DNA of 39,921 nucleotides from Nemertoderma westbladi. Its lineage: Eukaryota; Xenacoelomorpha; Nemertodermatida; Nemertodermatidae. The notes under the pieces are model-generated. The model was not told the origin of the DNA, searched no databases, and worked only from the letters and a program-made list of their open reading frames with translations. Location: NCBI GenBank assembly GCA_032718475.1, contig JAUCBJ010008203.1, positions 1 through 39,921 on the forward strand, given 5' to 3'. This document shows positions 11,228 to 23,330 of this stretch, in pieces (the first letter of the stretch is position 1; the number at the start of each line of letters is the position of its first letter). The translations under genes and the position numbers were made by a program.

Positions 11228-11257
11228 AGTGTTCTGATTTCAATCAATCAGAACACT
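11228..11257. repeat. Perfect 12-bp-stem hairpin
   Basis: AGTGTTCTGATT pairs exactly with AATCAGAACACT across the 6-base loop TCAATC. No T-run or gene end is nearby, so it is not a terminator in any usual sense. Function is unknown. Confidence 0.8.
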
Positions 11258-11387
11258 GATTGCAGAACATGTCCTGTATATACTTTATCACAATACCTGA
11301 CTTTTCACAAATTTGTCCTAATTTTACTACAAGAATACCCTGACATTTGCCTGACATTTTAGCGCCCCTAGGTGAGTGCGGTGAACG

Positions 11388-11408
11388 CCCCCCCCCCCCC
11401 CCCCCCCC
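11388..11408 (+). repeat. Poly-C tract, 21 C
   Basis: An uninterrupted run of 21 C. It is one of three long C runs in the window, all C on the plus strand. Such runs can form i-motif or G-quadruplex structures and are prone to length error in assemblies. Confidence 0.95.
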
Positions 11409-14182
11409 ATCGCTAAGCCTCTGACTGATAGTTGATAGGTATATTATCCTAAAATTGACTTTCGATCTATTGTTAGTGAACCAAACTATTGGGGGTTGAG
11501 CTGCTATATCTTCTTAGGGCAGGGCCATTGTTTTCTTTTTGATGGAAGGCCATGCATTCCGGAGATCATAAAGTCCCTCAATAAATCCCGTTTTAATAAA
11601 CCTAAAAACGCCCCCATTCATGAAAATAAAAATTTTATTGTATGACTTCATCAGTGTCAACGCACCCTTAATTCAGCGTTAGTCTTCTACAGAAGTTAAA
11701 TTTCTCTCATGACTGTTACTTGCGTTTGAGTTAATGCAATTTACGTAGTGTTCTTGATAAGCTGCACATTGTTGCTTAGCTATACAATATCAATGTGGGT
11801 GTGTTACTGTGGTGGTCACTACTGGTCGGGCACTCGATTTTCAGCAAAGGTTGCTGTCCTTTTGAATAATGTGGTGGTTGCCTTATGATCGTGGACTTTT
11901 AGGGTATTTCATAAACCCCCAATTTGTCAACCGAGTTTAGTACCTTGTTATCCTACAGACAGTAGGCATTACCAGTCTTATTAGTATTTATTGTGATATA
12001 CATCGATACAAATGATGCCACCACTGTGAGACACAATGATACCGGTTTCAGTTCAATACAGCAATGTATATAGTACGAACCTAACATCACCTATGTATTG
12101 TGACAGATTCCAACAATTAATGATGTAATAATAATGCGTTAAATTAATATTAGGCAGATATGAAAAGTAACTATTTATGTTTCTTTTTCGTAAATGGAAT
12201 TATTAAATTTATTTAACAGGGAAATAAAAGTAATGGCTCATTTATCTTTATCGTTGCGTTCAATAATTAATATGATACAATTATCATAATAGACAAGACA
12301 TTGAATTGTGCAAACGAAAATATTGATAAAACCCAGTGATACCTTGCAGGTACGAATCACTTCGGATACTTTTTGCTCCGGGAAAGGTGTGGTACGAGTA
12401 ATCGCTTACTTTGATCGATCTTGTATTTCCTTTGTGAAGCCAGTTGACTATGTTCCATAGAGTGATAGGGATAACAATTAATTTAACTTAACTTATCAAC
12501 GAATTTTTAATTTTTTTAATTTTTTATTAAAAATTATATTTCAGTCTTTTTTACAATAATAAATAAATTTACGTATACAGTGCTAATAAAGTTAGACAAG
12601 CTAACATACTTACATTCAGAATAATTATGATTTACGGTATCAATGATTGCGTCTTTCGTTTGTGATTGCATTCTCTCAATTACAAACTAGAAAGCCAGCA
12701 AGCTGGCCGGAAGGAGCCCGGGGGAAGAATCCTACCCAAGACTATTACAAATGAACTTTGTCAGTCAGCAGTAAGTAAACTAAACAATTGTCTAAACTGT
12801 CGTCAGGCGTGAGGCTAGCTGACATTGTGGCTCGTCCCACATAATAAAAGATGAAACTGTGCTACCACTAACAAAAATATAATTTGACGCAAATAATTTC
12901 ATTATCAAGCAAGTTTACAAGATATAATATAAGATTACCGAATATTTATAAAAAATGCCCATAATGCAAAACCAGATAAATAACAACAAATAGAGCCAAA
13001 TAATAAATTTAGTTTCCTTCTAAATGTATTACCCCGTCGTCAAGCGGAATATCTCTTCCCAGGGAATCCTATGTGCATATATCAACTCTACAGTCAGCAG
13101 TACACAATAAATAAAATGGCATTCAGCTGACCAGCTACTCGCATGAAGCTAATAGATATTCGATTTCATTCGATTCAGTGAGTGTGTGAGGGCTATTATC
13201 TGGCATGCAACAATTTACAAACACACAATAGGATTAATGTTTGTCTATGGTCTGAAGGGAAGTTTTACAGAGAGTAATCTTAACCGCTAAATGTCATTCA
13301 ACTATAAATCATTTTGCAATCCACAGTGAGTAAAAACTGCAATAGGACATAACACACTGCTTTGTGAAACTAAAATTCATTCTCCTGATCCACCACCTAA
13401 CATAGCAGAGTGAGTAACCTTATTGTAGATCTACCCTTAGGAAGCACTGGGAGAGCAATCAGCTTATGGTGTAATACATTAGAAACCCACAGCTTATGTG
13501 TGAGTAAACATTGCCTTTCCTTATAGCCTACCAGTAAAACTTGGCAACCAACATATTTTACTATGCCTAACTTTGACATATTAAGCCATATTTCATCGTG
13601 AACACCAGCTGTTATTGGTATTATTGGTATTGCTTTTACTTTGGTGACAAAATAATGTCAAAAAATCGAAATATATCGAATACCAAACATAGAATCGATC
13701 TGAAATTTTGTAACGCGATTATGAACCACCAAAGCAATGTACTTACAAAATTTCATCAAAATCGCCAGGCAGGAAGTGCCTGAACCTGGATAATTATCAG
13801 TCAGTCAGTCAGTCAGTGTTATACAACTTTCAAATATGTAATATTTAACAACTGTTTATTGCACTTATGCCAAATTTATGGGTTGTGGTTGGTACAGTAC
13901 CATTTAATTTAAGTGGGTATTTTTTAATCTTTGTGTGTTGTAATACTCTACAACAAATATTGTTCTATAAATAGTAGCTACATTTATGTGCATAGTGTTT
14001 TTAACGATTTTTTATTTATATTGATGATATTATTAAATGCCGACTTGACCATGCGTGCACGAATGAAATGAAACGAAAAAAAAAAATATATATATCCTGA
14101 GATTTTTATAGTACGTATAAGTAATCCCGCTATCGAGCGGTTATAATATTACACTACACTACATTATAATAAGGAAATGTTT

Positions 14183-14265
14183 CATGTTTCATTTCCGGAG
14201 ACAAAAATCATTCCTACTTCATTAGTGGTTGCTTCGCATGTTTCATTTCCGGAGACAAAAATCAT
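14183..14265. repeat. 29-bp direct repeat, 54-bp spacing
   Basis: CATGTTTCATTTCCGGAGAC plus AAAAATCAT occurs at 14183-14211 and 14237-14265. The second copy runs directly into the left end of the fold-back element, so this may be a duplication of its target region. Confidence 0.85.
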
Positions 14266-15021
14266 GAGATAGCATGAAATTTGAACCAGAGATAGTTTCA
14301 CCTCCCTCCTCCTTGCTGGGTGAGCTATAATTTTTATTTTTGCTTTCATTCTTTAGCTACAAGCGTTTCAAAAAGGTGTCTCCGTCAGTATTACGCCAGT
14401 TACACGGGCGTTATTCTTCAACCTTATAGCGATTTGCTGATATTGACGGAAAGCTGGCCATGCAAGGTTTGCAAATATGTATTACAATCTTAATTTCGTC
14501 GTAAAACAGCAGAAATATGGGCATTCTAAAGTTGCATGGTTTTACACCTGCGCAAGGTTATTTTATTCTATTAAGAAAATACACCATATTCTAGAACATG
14601 TTGTTTATCCCATACATAGCTGGGCAACAATGCAATAACTCTGTATGTAATCATACTATTGCGTAGTTATTGGTACATAAACAAAGTGTTCTAGAATATG
14701 GATTATTTATTAAATAGAATAAAATAGCCTCGCGCAGATGCTAAATCATGCAATATTTGAACGCTCATATCTGAGGTATTTTACGACCAAATTTAGATTA
14801 TGATACATATTTGGAATCCTTGCATGGCCCGCTGTCCGTCAATATCAACAAATCGCTATAAGGTTGAAGAATAACTGCGGTGTAACTGGCGCAATACCGA
14901 CGGAGACACATTTTTCAAAAGCTTGTAGCTAAAGAATGAAAGCAAAAATAAAAATTCTGGGTCACCCAGCAAGGAGGAGGAAGGTGAAACTATCTCTGTT
15001 TCAAATTTCATGAAATCTCAT
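14264..15021. mobile_element. Fold-back element with arms of about 345 bp
   Basis: The two halves are imperfect reverse complements around a centre near 14642. Paired blocks include ATTCTTTAGCTACAAGC with GCTTGTAGCTAAAGAAT, CTTATAGCGATTTG with CAAATCGCTATAAG, and CCATATTCTAGAACA with TGTTCTAGAATATGG. Pairing runs almost to the centre, leaving about 65 bp that itself holds a weak inverted repeat. No transposase is encoded. It fits a non-autonomous fold-back DNA transposon or a large palindromic MITE. Ends are set by loss of pairing. A clean target duplication is not obvious. Confidence 0.85.
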
Positions 15022-15099
15022 TAAGATTTGTAGAAAAATTTGGAAAACTATATTCCACGACATGGTGTAGTGGTTGTTTCGTTATTATATTCAATCTTT

Positions 15100-16925
15100 C
15101 ACAATGACAATTACGGTGTGCGACACAATGGTAATTACAGTGTGCGACACAATGGCAATTACAGTGTGCCACACAATGACAATTACGGTGTGCGACACAA
15201 TGGCAATTACAGTGTGCGACACAATGGCACTTACGGTGTGCGACACAATGGCACTTACGTTGTGCGACACAATGGCACTTACGGTATGCGACACAATGGT
15301 ACTTACGGTGTGCCACACAATGACAATTAGGGTGTGCGACACAATGGCAATTACAGTTTGCGACACAATGGCAATTACAGTGTGCCACACAATGACAATT
15401 ACAGTGTGCCACACAATGACAATTACGGTGTGCGACACAATGGCAATTACAGTGTGCGACACAATGACAATCACGGTGTGCGACACAATGGTACTTACGG
15501 TGTGTGACACAATGGCAATTACGGTGTGCGACACAATGGCAATTACGGTATGCGACACAATGGTACTTACGGTGTGCCACACAATGACAATTACGGTGTG
15601 CGACACAATGGCAATCACAGTTTGCGACACAATGGCAATTACAGTGTGCCACACAATGACAATTACAGTGTGCCACACAATGACAATTACGGTGTGCGAC
15701 ACAATGGCAATTACAGTGTGCGACACAATGGCACTTACGGTGTGCGACACAATGGCACTTACGTTGTGCGACACAATGGCACTTACGGTATGCGACACAA
15801 TGGTACTTACGGTGTGCCACACAATGACAATTACGGTGTGCGACACAATGGCAATTACAGTTTGCGACACAATGGCAATTACAGTGTGCCACACAATGAC
15901 AATTACAGTGTGCCACACAATGACAATTACGGTGTGCGACACAATGGCAATTACAGTGTGCGACACAATGACAATCACGGTGTGCGACACAATGGTACTT
16001 ACGGTGTGTGACACAATGGCAATTACGGTGTGCGACACAATGGCAATTACGGTGTGCGACACAATGGCAATTACAGTGTGCGACACAATGGCAATTACAG
16101 TGTACCACACAATGACAATTACGGTGTGCGACACAATGGCAATTGCAGTGTGCGACACAATGGCACTTACGGTGTGCGACACAATGGCACTTACGGTGTG
16201 CGACACAGTGGCACTTATGGTGTGCGACACAATGGCAATTACGGTGTGCGACACAATGGCAATTACAGTGTGCGACACAATGGCAATTACTGTGTGCGAC
16301 ACAATGGCAATTACAGTGTGCGACACAATGGCAATTACTGTGTGCGACACAATGACAATTACAGTGTGCGACACAATGACAATCACGGTGTGCGACACAA
16401 TGGCACTTACTGTGTGCGACATAATGGCACTTACGGTGTGCGACACAATGGTAATTACGTTGTGCGACACAATGGCACTTACGGTGTGCGACACAATCGT
16501 AATTACGGTGTGCGACACAATGGTAATTACAGTGTGCGACACAATGGGACTTACGGTGTGCGACACAATGGGACTTACGGTGTGCGACACTATGGCAATT
16601 ACGGTGTGCGACACAATGGCAATCACGGTGTGCGACACAATGGCAATTACAGTGTGCGACACAGTGGTAATTACGGTGTGCGACACAATGGTAATTACAG
16701 TGTGCGACACAATGGGACTAACAGTGTCCGACACAATGGGACTGACGGTGTGCGACACTATGGCAATTACGGTGTGCGACACAATGGCAATCACGGTGTG
16801 CGACACAATGGCAATTACAGTGTGCGACACAGTGGTAATTACGGTGTGCGACGCAATGGCAATTACGGTGTGCGACACAATGGCAATTACAGTGTGCGAC
16901 ACAATGGGACTTACAGTGTGCGACA
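15100..16925. repeat. Minisatellite, 24-bp unit, 76 copies
   Basis: Core GACACAATGGCAATTACGGT followed by GTGC. The length is 76 units almost exactly. CAATCTTT flanks both ends (15092-15099 and 16926-16933). Blocks with shared variants recur 504 bp (21 units) apart, for example the TTACGTTGTGCG unit at 15251 and 15755 and GTGTGTGACAC near 15500 and 16004. A later block recurs after 168 bp (7 units; CTATGGC at about 16590 and 16758). Because 24 is divisible by three and the unit lacks stops, open frames exceed 600 codons on both strands. Variable sites fall at all codon positions, arguing against a protein. Confidence 0.96.
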
Positions 16926-16933
16926 CAATCTTT

Positions 16934-17513
16934 AATTGAATCAAACATTAAACTAAAATATATGTAACAATATTGATCTGTCTGTAGCTGGTCAATGAAT
17001 CTCTCATAAATGTGTTAATTAGTCGCTGCTCAGTCATTGAACATTTGAACACGTGCTGCTCGAAGACCCCACAACGTGTTCTTACTGTATAGTACCACCC
17101 ATGGCTATATTTTGTACTTAGAGTTCCGCTTTCTTGAATCTAAATTTTGTTCTTATATTTCTGCATTTAGCTACATTTTGTTCAATTTGTATTGATATAT
17201 GATTCTAACTACAGTCCCGTACTTATTTTAGAAGCAATTAATACCAAAATATCAAAAACTTATGGAGCACTTTAGAATTTTGAATTCAAAAATTTCCAAC
17301 ATGCGCGCAAGTGTGTTAGCTGTATTGTATGTGCTTATTTGTTATTATTGCGTTCACAGGTAATACTAACACCTGCACATGTGCTAGTTAACATGTTAAA
17401 TAGCACGTATTAGCTAATAACAAATGCGCACATGTATTACGTGCGCACTACGCACTAAATTATTAAGGACGTACGACACGCCTTGGCTATTATTTGATAT
17501 ATTTTGTGTGTTT
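16934..17513. other. Non-coding spacer with an imperfect palindrome
   Basis: AT-rich sequence without a recognised gene. At 17381-17406 there is a 26-bp palindrome (GTGCTAGTTAACA opposite TGTTAAATAGCAC, one mismatched pair). Around it (17295-17455) are many alternating purine-pyrimidine steps such as ATGCGCGC and GCGCACATGT. Confidence 0.5.
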
Positions 17514-17666
17514 TTTGTAAAAATTCGGACTTATGGTGTTTTGCCAAATTGAGGATACCTTGTTTTCTCGCCAATACCCCGCAACTAACGTATAGTTACG
17601 GGATAATACCAGAAAACGGTGTCCCCCTTGTTTTGGCAAAACACCATAAGTCCGAATTTTTACAAA
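17514..17666. mobile_element. MITE-like element with perfect 35-bp inverted repeats
   Basis: The arm at 17514-17548 (beginning TTTGTAAAAATTCGGACTTA) is the exact reverse complement of 17632-17666. An 83-bp interior separates the arms. Pairing stops exactly at both outer ends. The size and perfect arms fit a young MITE or a hairpin-forming RNA locus. No coding capacity and no clear target duplication are visible. Confidence 0.8.
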
Positions 17667-19402
17667 TGGGGTGGGGGACTGGACGCAAATCCCATCTTGG
17701 CGAATTAATATCCCGCCTCAATGTTAAATTCTCAATCAATTTAGGGAAAGGAGAAGGTTACAGTGGCAGGTTATTTTAACCAAAACAATAAACTAAACAC
17801 AATAGTTACAGGTTTATTTTTGAGAGTAATCAGCTATTATTTGCGTCCAATTTCCCCTGGAGAGGGATGTATTTTTATTGCTTCCAGTCCCCCCCACCCC
17901 CCCCCCCCCCCCCCCCTATCTGAAATTATAATAGTCATTGTGAGCTATCGATAAATATTAGTGAATATATCAATAATTGATTTAATAAATCCTTCCCTTG
18001 TAATATTAATATACCAGACAACAAAATTTCAAAGTCGAATTTCGAAGATTTAACGCTAAGTTTAATAATGTGGGGAGAGCCACGCACTCACGTCGATCCT
18101 TAGCGCACAATTTAAGGGCAAAATTTCATGTCCGTCTGGAAATTTATTCGTAAATAACTTTTGCAAACAATTTTCAACCAAATTTTGTATGGGCTGGGCA
18201 TACTAGATAAAAGTTCAAATATTTTTGAAAGTTACGGGCTAATACCTCAAGTTCAATTGCTCAAGTTCCCGTGCGTCGCGACGCCCCACGAACGTGTTAT
18301 ATATGTTTAATTAATAATAGTTTGTTTACCTGCGCAGATTGAACAGATATTTCAGAAGTTCCACACCGCGTAGTGTTAGTCCCATAGCATAGTGTTTGGC
18401 AAATACTTGGAAGAAATGTAATTAAAGTTTTATGAGAAAGAGTAAGTAATATGTGCTTTACTCAACTCAAATGCACTTTACGTTATCAAATGTCATGGGC
18501 ATTTCATTAATAAGATGCTTTGTGCTGTGAGTACCGGTAGCATTAGTAGCACAGTAGTATATACAGTAGGTCATATACTGTGGCATAACATATTTGTTAT
18601 CCTCAGAGTATTGTTGTTTATGGGTTTGTATCATGAATAATAATATTATAAAATTCGTGGTGTAAATTTATGACGCCTTCACCTGCTTTTATAAAACTAC
18701 AGTAACAACACCCCACCTCATCTACATCTAAAGTTCCCACCTTCACAAGCAGACAAGCCGCAAACGATCTATGTATTTACAGTACATAATTTTGGATTTC
18801 CCAGGTTCAGGGGGGCTACATGTGCTATTAATATATTAGGTTTATTTTGAATTTAATTTCTTCTTTGGCATAATTTGTTAGTTTAGATAAAGATTGTTTA
18901 CTGTAATTTAAATATTTTTGTAAACAGTGAGCAAGGCTTATAAGAATGTGTGTAGGAATACAATCGCATATTTCATAAAAATATTGATGTAATTAACCTC
19001 ATCTCGTCTGAGGATTATACTGTACATCTCTCTCTTAGTCACTACTGGTATAGTGAGCAATACATTATTTCCAATTAATTATTACAGTACTTATCAGGAA
19101 ACACCACGACTGTTTTAGTCGCCGATCCAAACTAGGCATACATTATGAAATGAACAAAGACTGATAATTTTATATAACTGTTAAGAATTTTATATAACAA
19201 AAATTAAGGGCTTAACATACAACATACAATATTCTATTATATAAATATTATAGTAAACAATACTGAATCGAAAACGAAAAACTAACCTGTTTTATAACCC
19301 AGACCAGTTAGCAAAATGCGCAAACTACTGAAGTATGTTATTAAATAACAAACCGCACACTATACAACCGTTTAATAATAAACTAACAAACTGAAAGCCT
19401 AC
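17667..19402. other. Non-coding stretch with a poly-C tract
   Basis: No gene recognised. The stretch contains C7-A-C20 at 17889-17916 and otherwise AT-rich sequence. Frames at 17504-17954 overlap the inverted repeat and C tract and show no domain. Confidence 0.5.
17889..17916 (+). repeat. Poly-C tract, C7-A-C20
   Basis: Two C runs separated by one A. The second long C tract in the window, same strand as the others. Confidence 0.95.
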
Positions 19403-21807
19403 ATCATGTACCGTATAGTAATCAGTGCAGTACTGGTAACCAGTGCAGTAGCGGTAATCAGTGCAGTACCGGTAACTGTACCAGTACGGGTAACGGAACC
19501 AGTACGGACAACTGTACCATTACGGGTAACTGTACCAGTACGTACGGGTAACTGTACCAGTACGGGTAACTGTACCAGTATGGGTGATGTACCAGTACGG
19601 CTATCTGTACCAGTACGGCTATCTGTACCAGTACGGCTATCTGTACCAGTACGGGTAACTGTACCCTTACGGGTAACTGTACCAGAATGGGTAACTGTAC
19701 CATTACGGGTAACTGTACCAACACGGGTAACTGTACGAGTACGGGTGACTGAACCGGTACGGGTAACTGTACCAGTACGGGTAACTGTACCAGTACGGGT
19801 AACTGTACCAGTACGGGTGACTGAATCAGTACGGGTAACTGTACCAGTACGGGTAACGGTACCATTACGGGTAACTGTACCACTACGGGTAACTGTACCA
19901 GTACGGGTAACTGTACCAGTACGGGTAACTGTACCAGTACGGGTAACTGTACCAGTACGGGTAACTGTACCAGTACGGGTAACTGTACCAGTACGGGTAA
20001 CTGTACCAGATACGGGTAACTGTACCAGAACGGGTAACTGTACCAGGGTGGGTAACTGTACCAGCGCGGGTAACTGTACCAGGACGGGTAACTGTACCAG
20101 TACGGGTAACTGTACCAGTACGGGTAACTGTACCAGTACGGGTAACTGTACCAGTACGGGTAACTGTACCAGTACGGGTAACTGTACCGGTACGGGTAAC
20201 TGTACCAGTACGGGTAACTGTACCAGTACGGATAACTGTACCAGTACGGGTAACTGTACCAGTACGGGTAACTGTACCAGTACGGGTAACTGTACCAGTA
20301 CGGGTAACTGTACCAGTACGGGTAACTGTACCAGTACGGGTAACTGTACCAGTACGGGTAACTGTACCGGTACGGGTAACTGTACCAGAACGGGTAACTG
20401 TACCAGAACGGGTAACTGTACCAGGGTGGGTAACTGTACCAGCGCGGGTAACTGTACCAGGACGGGTAACTGTACCAGCACGGGTAACTGTACCAGTACG
20501 GGTAACTGTACCGGTACGGGTAACTGTACCAGAACGGGTAACTGTACCAGAACGGGTAACTGTACAGGGTGGGTAACTGTACAGCGCGGGTAACTGTACA
20601 GGACGGGTAACTGTACCAGTACGGGTAACTGTAACAGTACGGGTAACTGTACCAGTACGGGTAACTGTACCAGTACGGGTAATTGTACCAGTACGGGTAA
20701 TTGTACCAGTACGGGTAACTGTACCAGTACGGGTAACTGTATCAGTACGGGTAACTGTACCGATACGGGTAACTGTACCAGAACGGGTAACTGTACCAGA
20801 ACGGGTAACTGTACAGGGTGGGTAACTGTACAGCGCGGGTAACTGTACAGGACGGGTAACTGTACAGGACGGGTAACTGTACCAGAACGGGTAACTGTAC
20901 CAGAACGGGTAACTGTACCAGAACGGGTAACTGTACAGGGTGGGTAACTGTACAGCGCGGGTAACTGTACAGGACGGGTAACTGTACCAGTACGGGTAAC
21001 TGTACCAGTACGGGTAACTGTAACAGTACGGGTAACTGTACCAGTACGGGTAACTGTAACAGTACGGGTAACTGTATCAGTACGGGTAACTGTAACAGTA
21101 CGGGTAACTGTACCAGTACGGGTAACTGTACCAGTACGGGTAACTGTACCAGTACGGGTAACTGTACCAGTACGGGTAACTGTACCAGTACGGGCAACTG
21201 TACCAGTACGGGTAACTGTACCAGTACGGGTAACTGTACCAGTACGGGTAACTGTACCAGTACGGGTAACTGTACCAGTACGGGTAACTGTACCAGTACG
21301 GGTAACTGTACCAGTACGGGTAACTGTATCAGTACGGGTAACTGTACCAGTACGGGTAACTGTACCAGTACGGGTAACTGTACCAGTACGGGTAACTGTA
21401 CCAGTACGGGTAACTGTACCAGTACGGGTAACTGTACCAGTACGGTTAACTGTACCAGTACGGGTAACTGTATCAGTACGGGTAACTGTAACAGTACGGG
21501 TAACTGTACCAGTACGGGTAACTGTACCAGTACGGGTAACTGTACCAGTACGGGTAACTGTAACAGTACGGGTAACTGTACCAGTACGGGTAACTGTACC
21601 AGTACGGGTAACTGTACCGGTACGGGTAACTGTACCAGAACGGGTAACTGCACAGGGCGGGTAACTGTACAGGACGGGTAACTGGACCAGTACGGGTAAC
21701 TGTACCAGTACGGGTAACTGTATCAGTACGGGTAACTGTACCAGTACGGGTAACTGTACCAGTACGGGTAATTGTACCAGTACGGGTAACTGTACCAGTA
21801 CCGTAGT
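19403..21807. repeat. Minisatellite, 18-bp unit, about 130 copies
   Basis: Unit CTGTACCAGTACGGGTAA. The left edge (19403-19480) has diverged units such as CAGTGCAGTACTGGTAAC; the middle and right parts are highly uniform. A four-unit block with AGAACGGG, AGGGTGGG, AGCGCGGG and AGGACGGG recurs at about 20028, 20393, 20532, 20782, 20900 and partly 21640. In later copies of the block, two bases are lost (TGTACAGGG). A 19-bp unit near 20008 (CCAGATACGG) shifts frame. Three minus frames and two plus frames stay open because 18 is divisible by three, so long frames here (up to 395 codons) are not evidence of genes. Confidence 0.96.
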
Positions 21808-23330
21808 TATCTACTACGCTTTAAGTTTTATTATACCTATTTACTACCATTATTGTGTGTATAGAAGCCAATACAGGAGTGTGCAGCTGATTTTTTTAAA
21901 ACTGCATATTAATTTTATTTGGTTAAAATGAAGGACGTAAAAGAGGGTTGATCCATCGGGCTATTGTACAGCTCCGGCATATTGGACTACCTCAGAATCG
22001 CGATAACAAGTATACTAACTTAGTAACTGCTTCCTGGGACTTCCCCTTCTCAACCACTTGTATACAGTTAAGTTGCAATTCATTATTCTAACAGCCGCGG
22101 TCCAACCCGACTCAAGTCAATTCGAATAAAACGGGAGAGGAAGGAAGAACAAAGAAATAAAATATTCAGCTCGAGTATTGCTGTTAATCGGGTTGTTAAT
22201 GAAATAAGCGCGAAATCGCTCAAAGATCCGCGTGTACTAACGCATGAACCTACCGGGAACAGGGATTGAACTCGGTACCTAGAGATTCCAAGTACAACGC
22301 TCTAGCAATTATGACACGGCGCCGTAAGAAGCCTTATTAAGCTAAATCCCAACTGGAAATTAACAGCAACAACAATAACGGAGTGAATACTAGAGGTCTC
22401 GCTACGCGCGGACCTAAAAATGAATTAGAAATGAAACGGTATAACGCTGGTTCAGCCCTCTGTGACGTCCTTCCACTCATTTTCCACTTCGGAATAAATA
22501 CACAATAACTTTATTTACTATAATTGCATTATCAATTCAACAACAAATACACTTATTAAATAATGTTTTGATTTTGGAATAAAATATATATTTAAAATTT
22601 TAACTAATTAGTAATTCAAATTCCCAACTTTTATTTTGGAAAAACTTTGGAAACATTGCAATACATTCATTTAAAGAACAGCTTCCAGGGATACTATTAA
22701 TCTGCTCTGAAAATCGCTCTCCTGCGTTCCTATTGGTTAAATAATACGAACACTAAGAAAGAGTTTGAATTGCGCTATAATATATTCTATAAGTCGACGG
22801 TAGATGTCGCAAGAAATATTTCAATTAAATGTTTCTTCTTTTGAGGGAATATATATAATGTAATGCATATTTCTTTTTATCATTAATTCTCGCTTTTTGT
22901 TTACACATTACTGGGGCAACAAACCAGTATTATATCCGTATAATCCTGATTTTTCGAGGTTATATACTTCAAACATAAATTTTTTCAAGATTGTGATATA
23001 TTATGAGATTATACTAGCTAGTAATTATTGATTGTACTAAAAAACTATATATTTAAAACGCTGCTACGCAAGGTGGAACTGCGATGGAAGTAGCTAAACT
23101 TAACCCCCCTTTTTGTACTGTAGGCCTACTGATTTTGGAGAGAATAAGCCTACCGTAACGAATTTCAATTTCACTCCATAATGATTTTGTTCCATATGTC
23201 ATTTTCTTATCAATCTGTGTGGATTTTCCCAATAATGAAGTAGTACAAAGCTTTCGTAAGAATATGAGATGGTAATCGTGGCATTGGTACACCTAGGGTA
23301 CCCATTGACCAGATTTTTTATACTAGTCAA
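21808..23330. other. Non-coding spacer holding a SINE
   Basis: Apart from the SINE at about 22085-22330, this is AT-rich sequence with no recognised gene. A 79-codon minus frame at 23292-23053 is featureless. Confidence 0.5.
22085..22330 (-). mobile_element. tRNA-derived SINE
   Basis: The minus strand begins near 22330 with GGCGCCGTGTCATAATTGCT, matching the SINE pattern of a tRNA 5' half. The A box is TGTCATAATTGCTAG (22316-22302) and the B box is GAGTTCAATCCC (22273-22262), at normal spacing. CCCGGTAGGTTC follows where the tRNA-like part ends, then a non-tRNA body that ends near 22085. Both internal RNA polymerase III promoter boxes are close to consensus. The 3' limit is not defined, and I cannot name the family. 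Confidence 0.7.

Larger units (their letters stand above)
9845..14182. other. Long non-coding stretch, no gene recognised
   Basis: Mostly AT-rich sequence with short frames only. Visible structures are an unexplained minus-strand frame (10454-10786), a perfect 12-bp-stem hairpin (11228-11257), a 21-base poly-C tract (11388-11408), a small palindrome GCCAGCAAGCTGGC (12694-12707) and a short (TCAG)n run near 13797-13817. I found no splice-consistent exon series. Confidence 0.5.

Noticed and set aside
15074-16944. Two frames of more than 600 codons on opposite strands, as genes
   Set aside because: They exist because a stop-free 24-bp unit is repeated. Variation shows no codon-position bias and other frames have gained stops.
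19399-21653. Val/Leu/Gln- or Thr/Gly-rich proteins from the 18-bp array
   Set aside because: Five frames are open at once and the longest one changes phase mid-array at a one-base insertion. That is array geometry, not coding.
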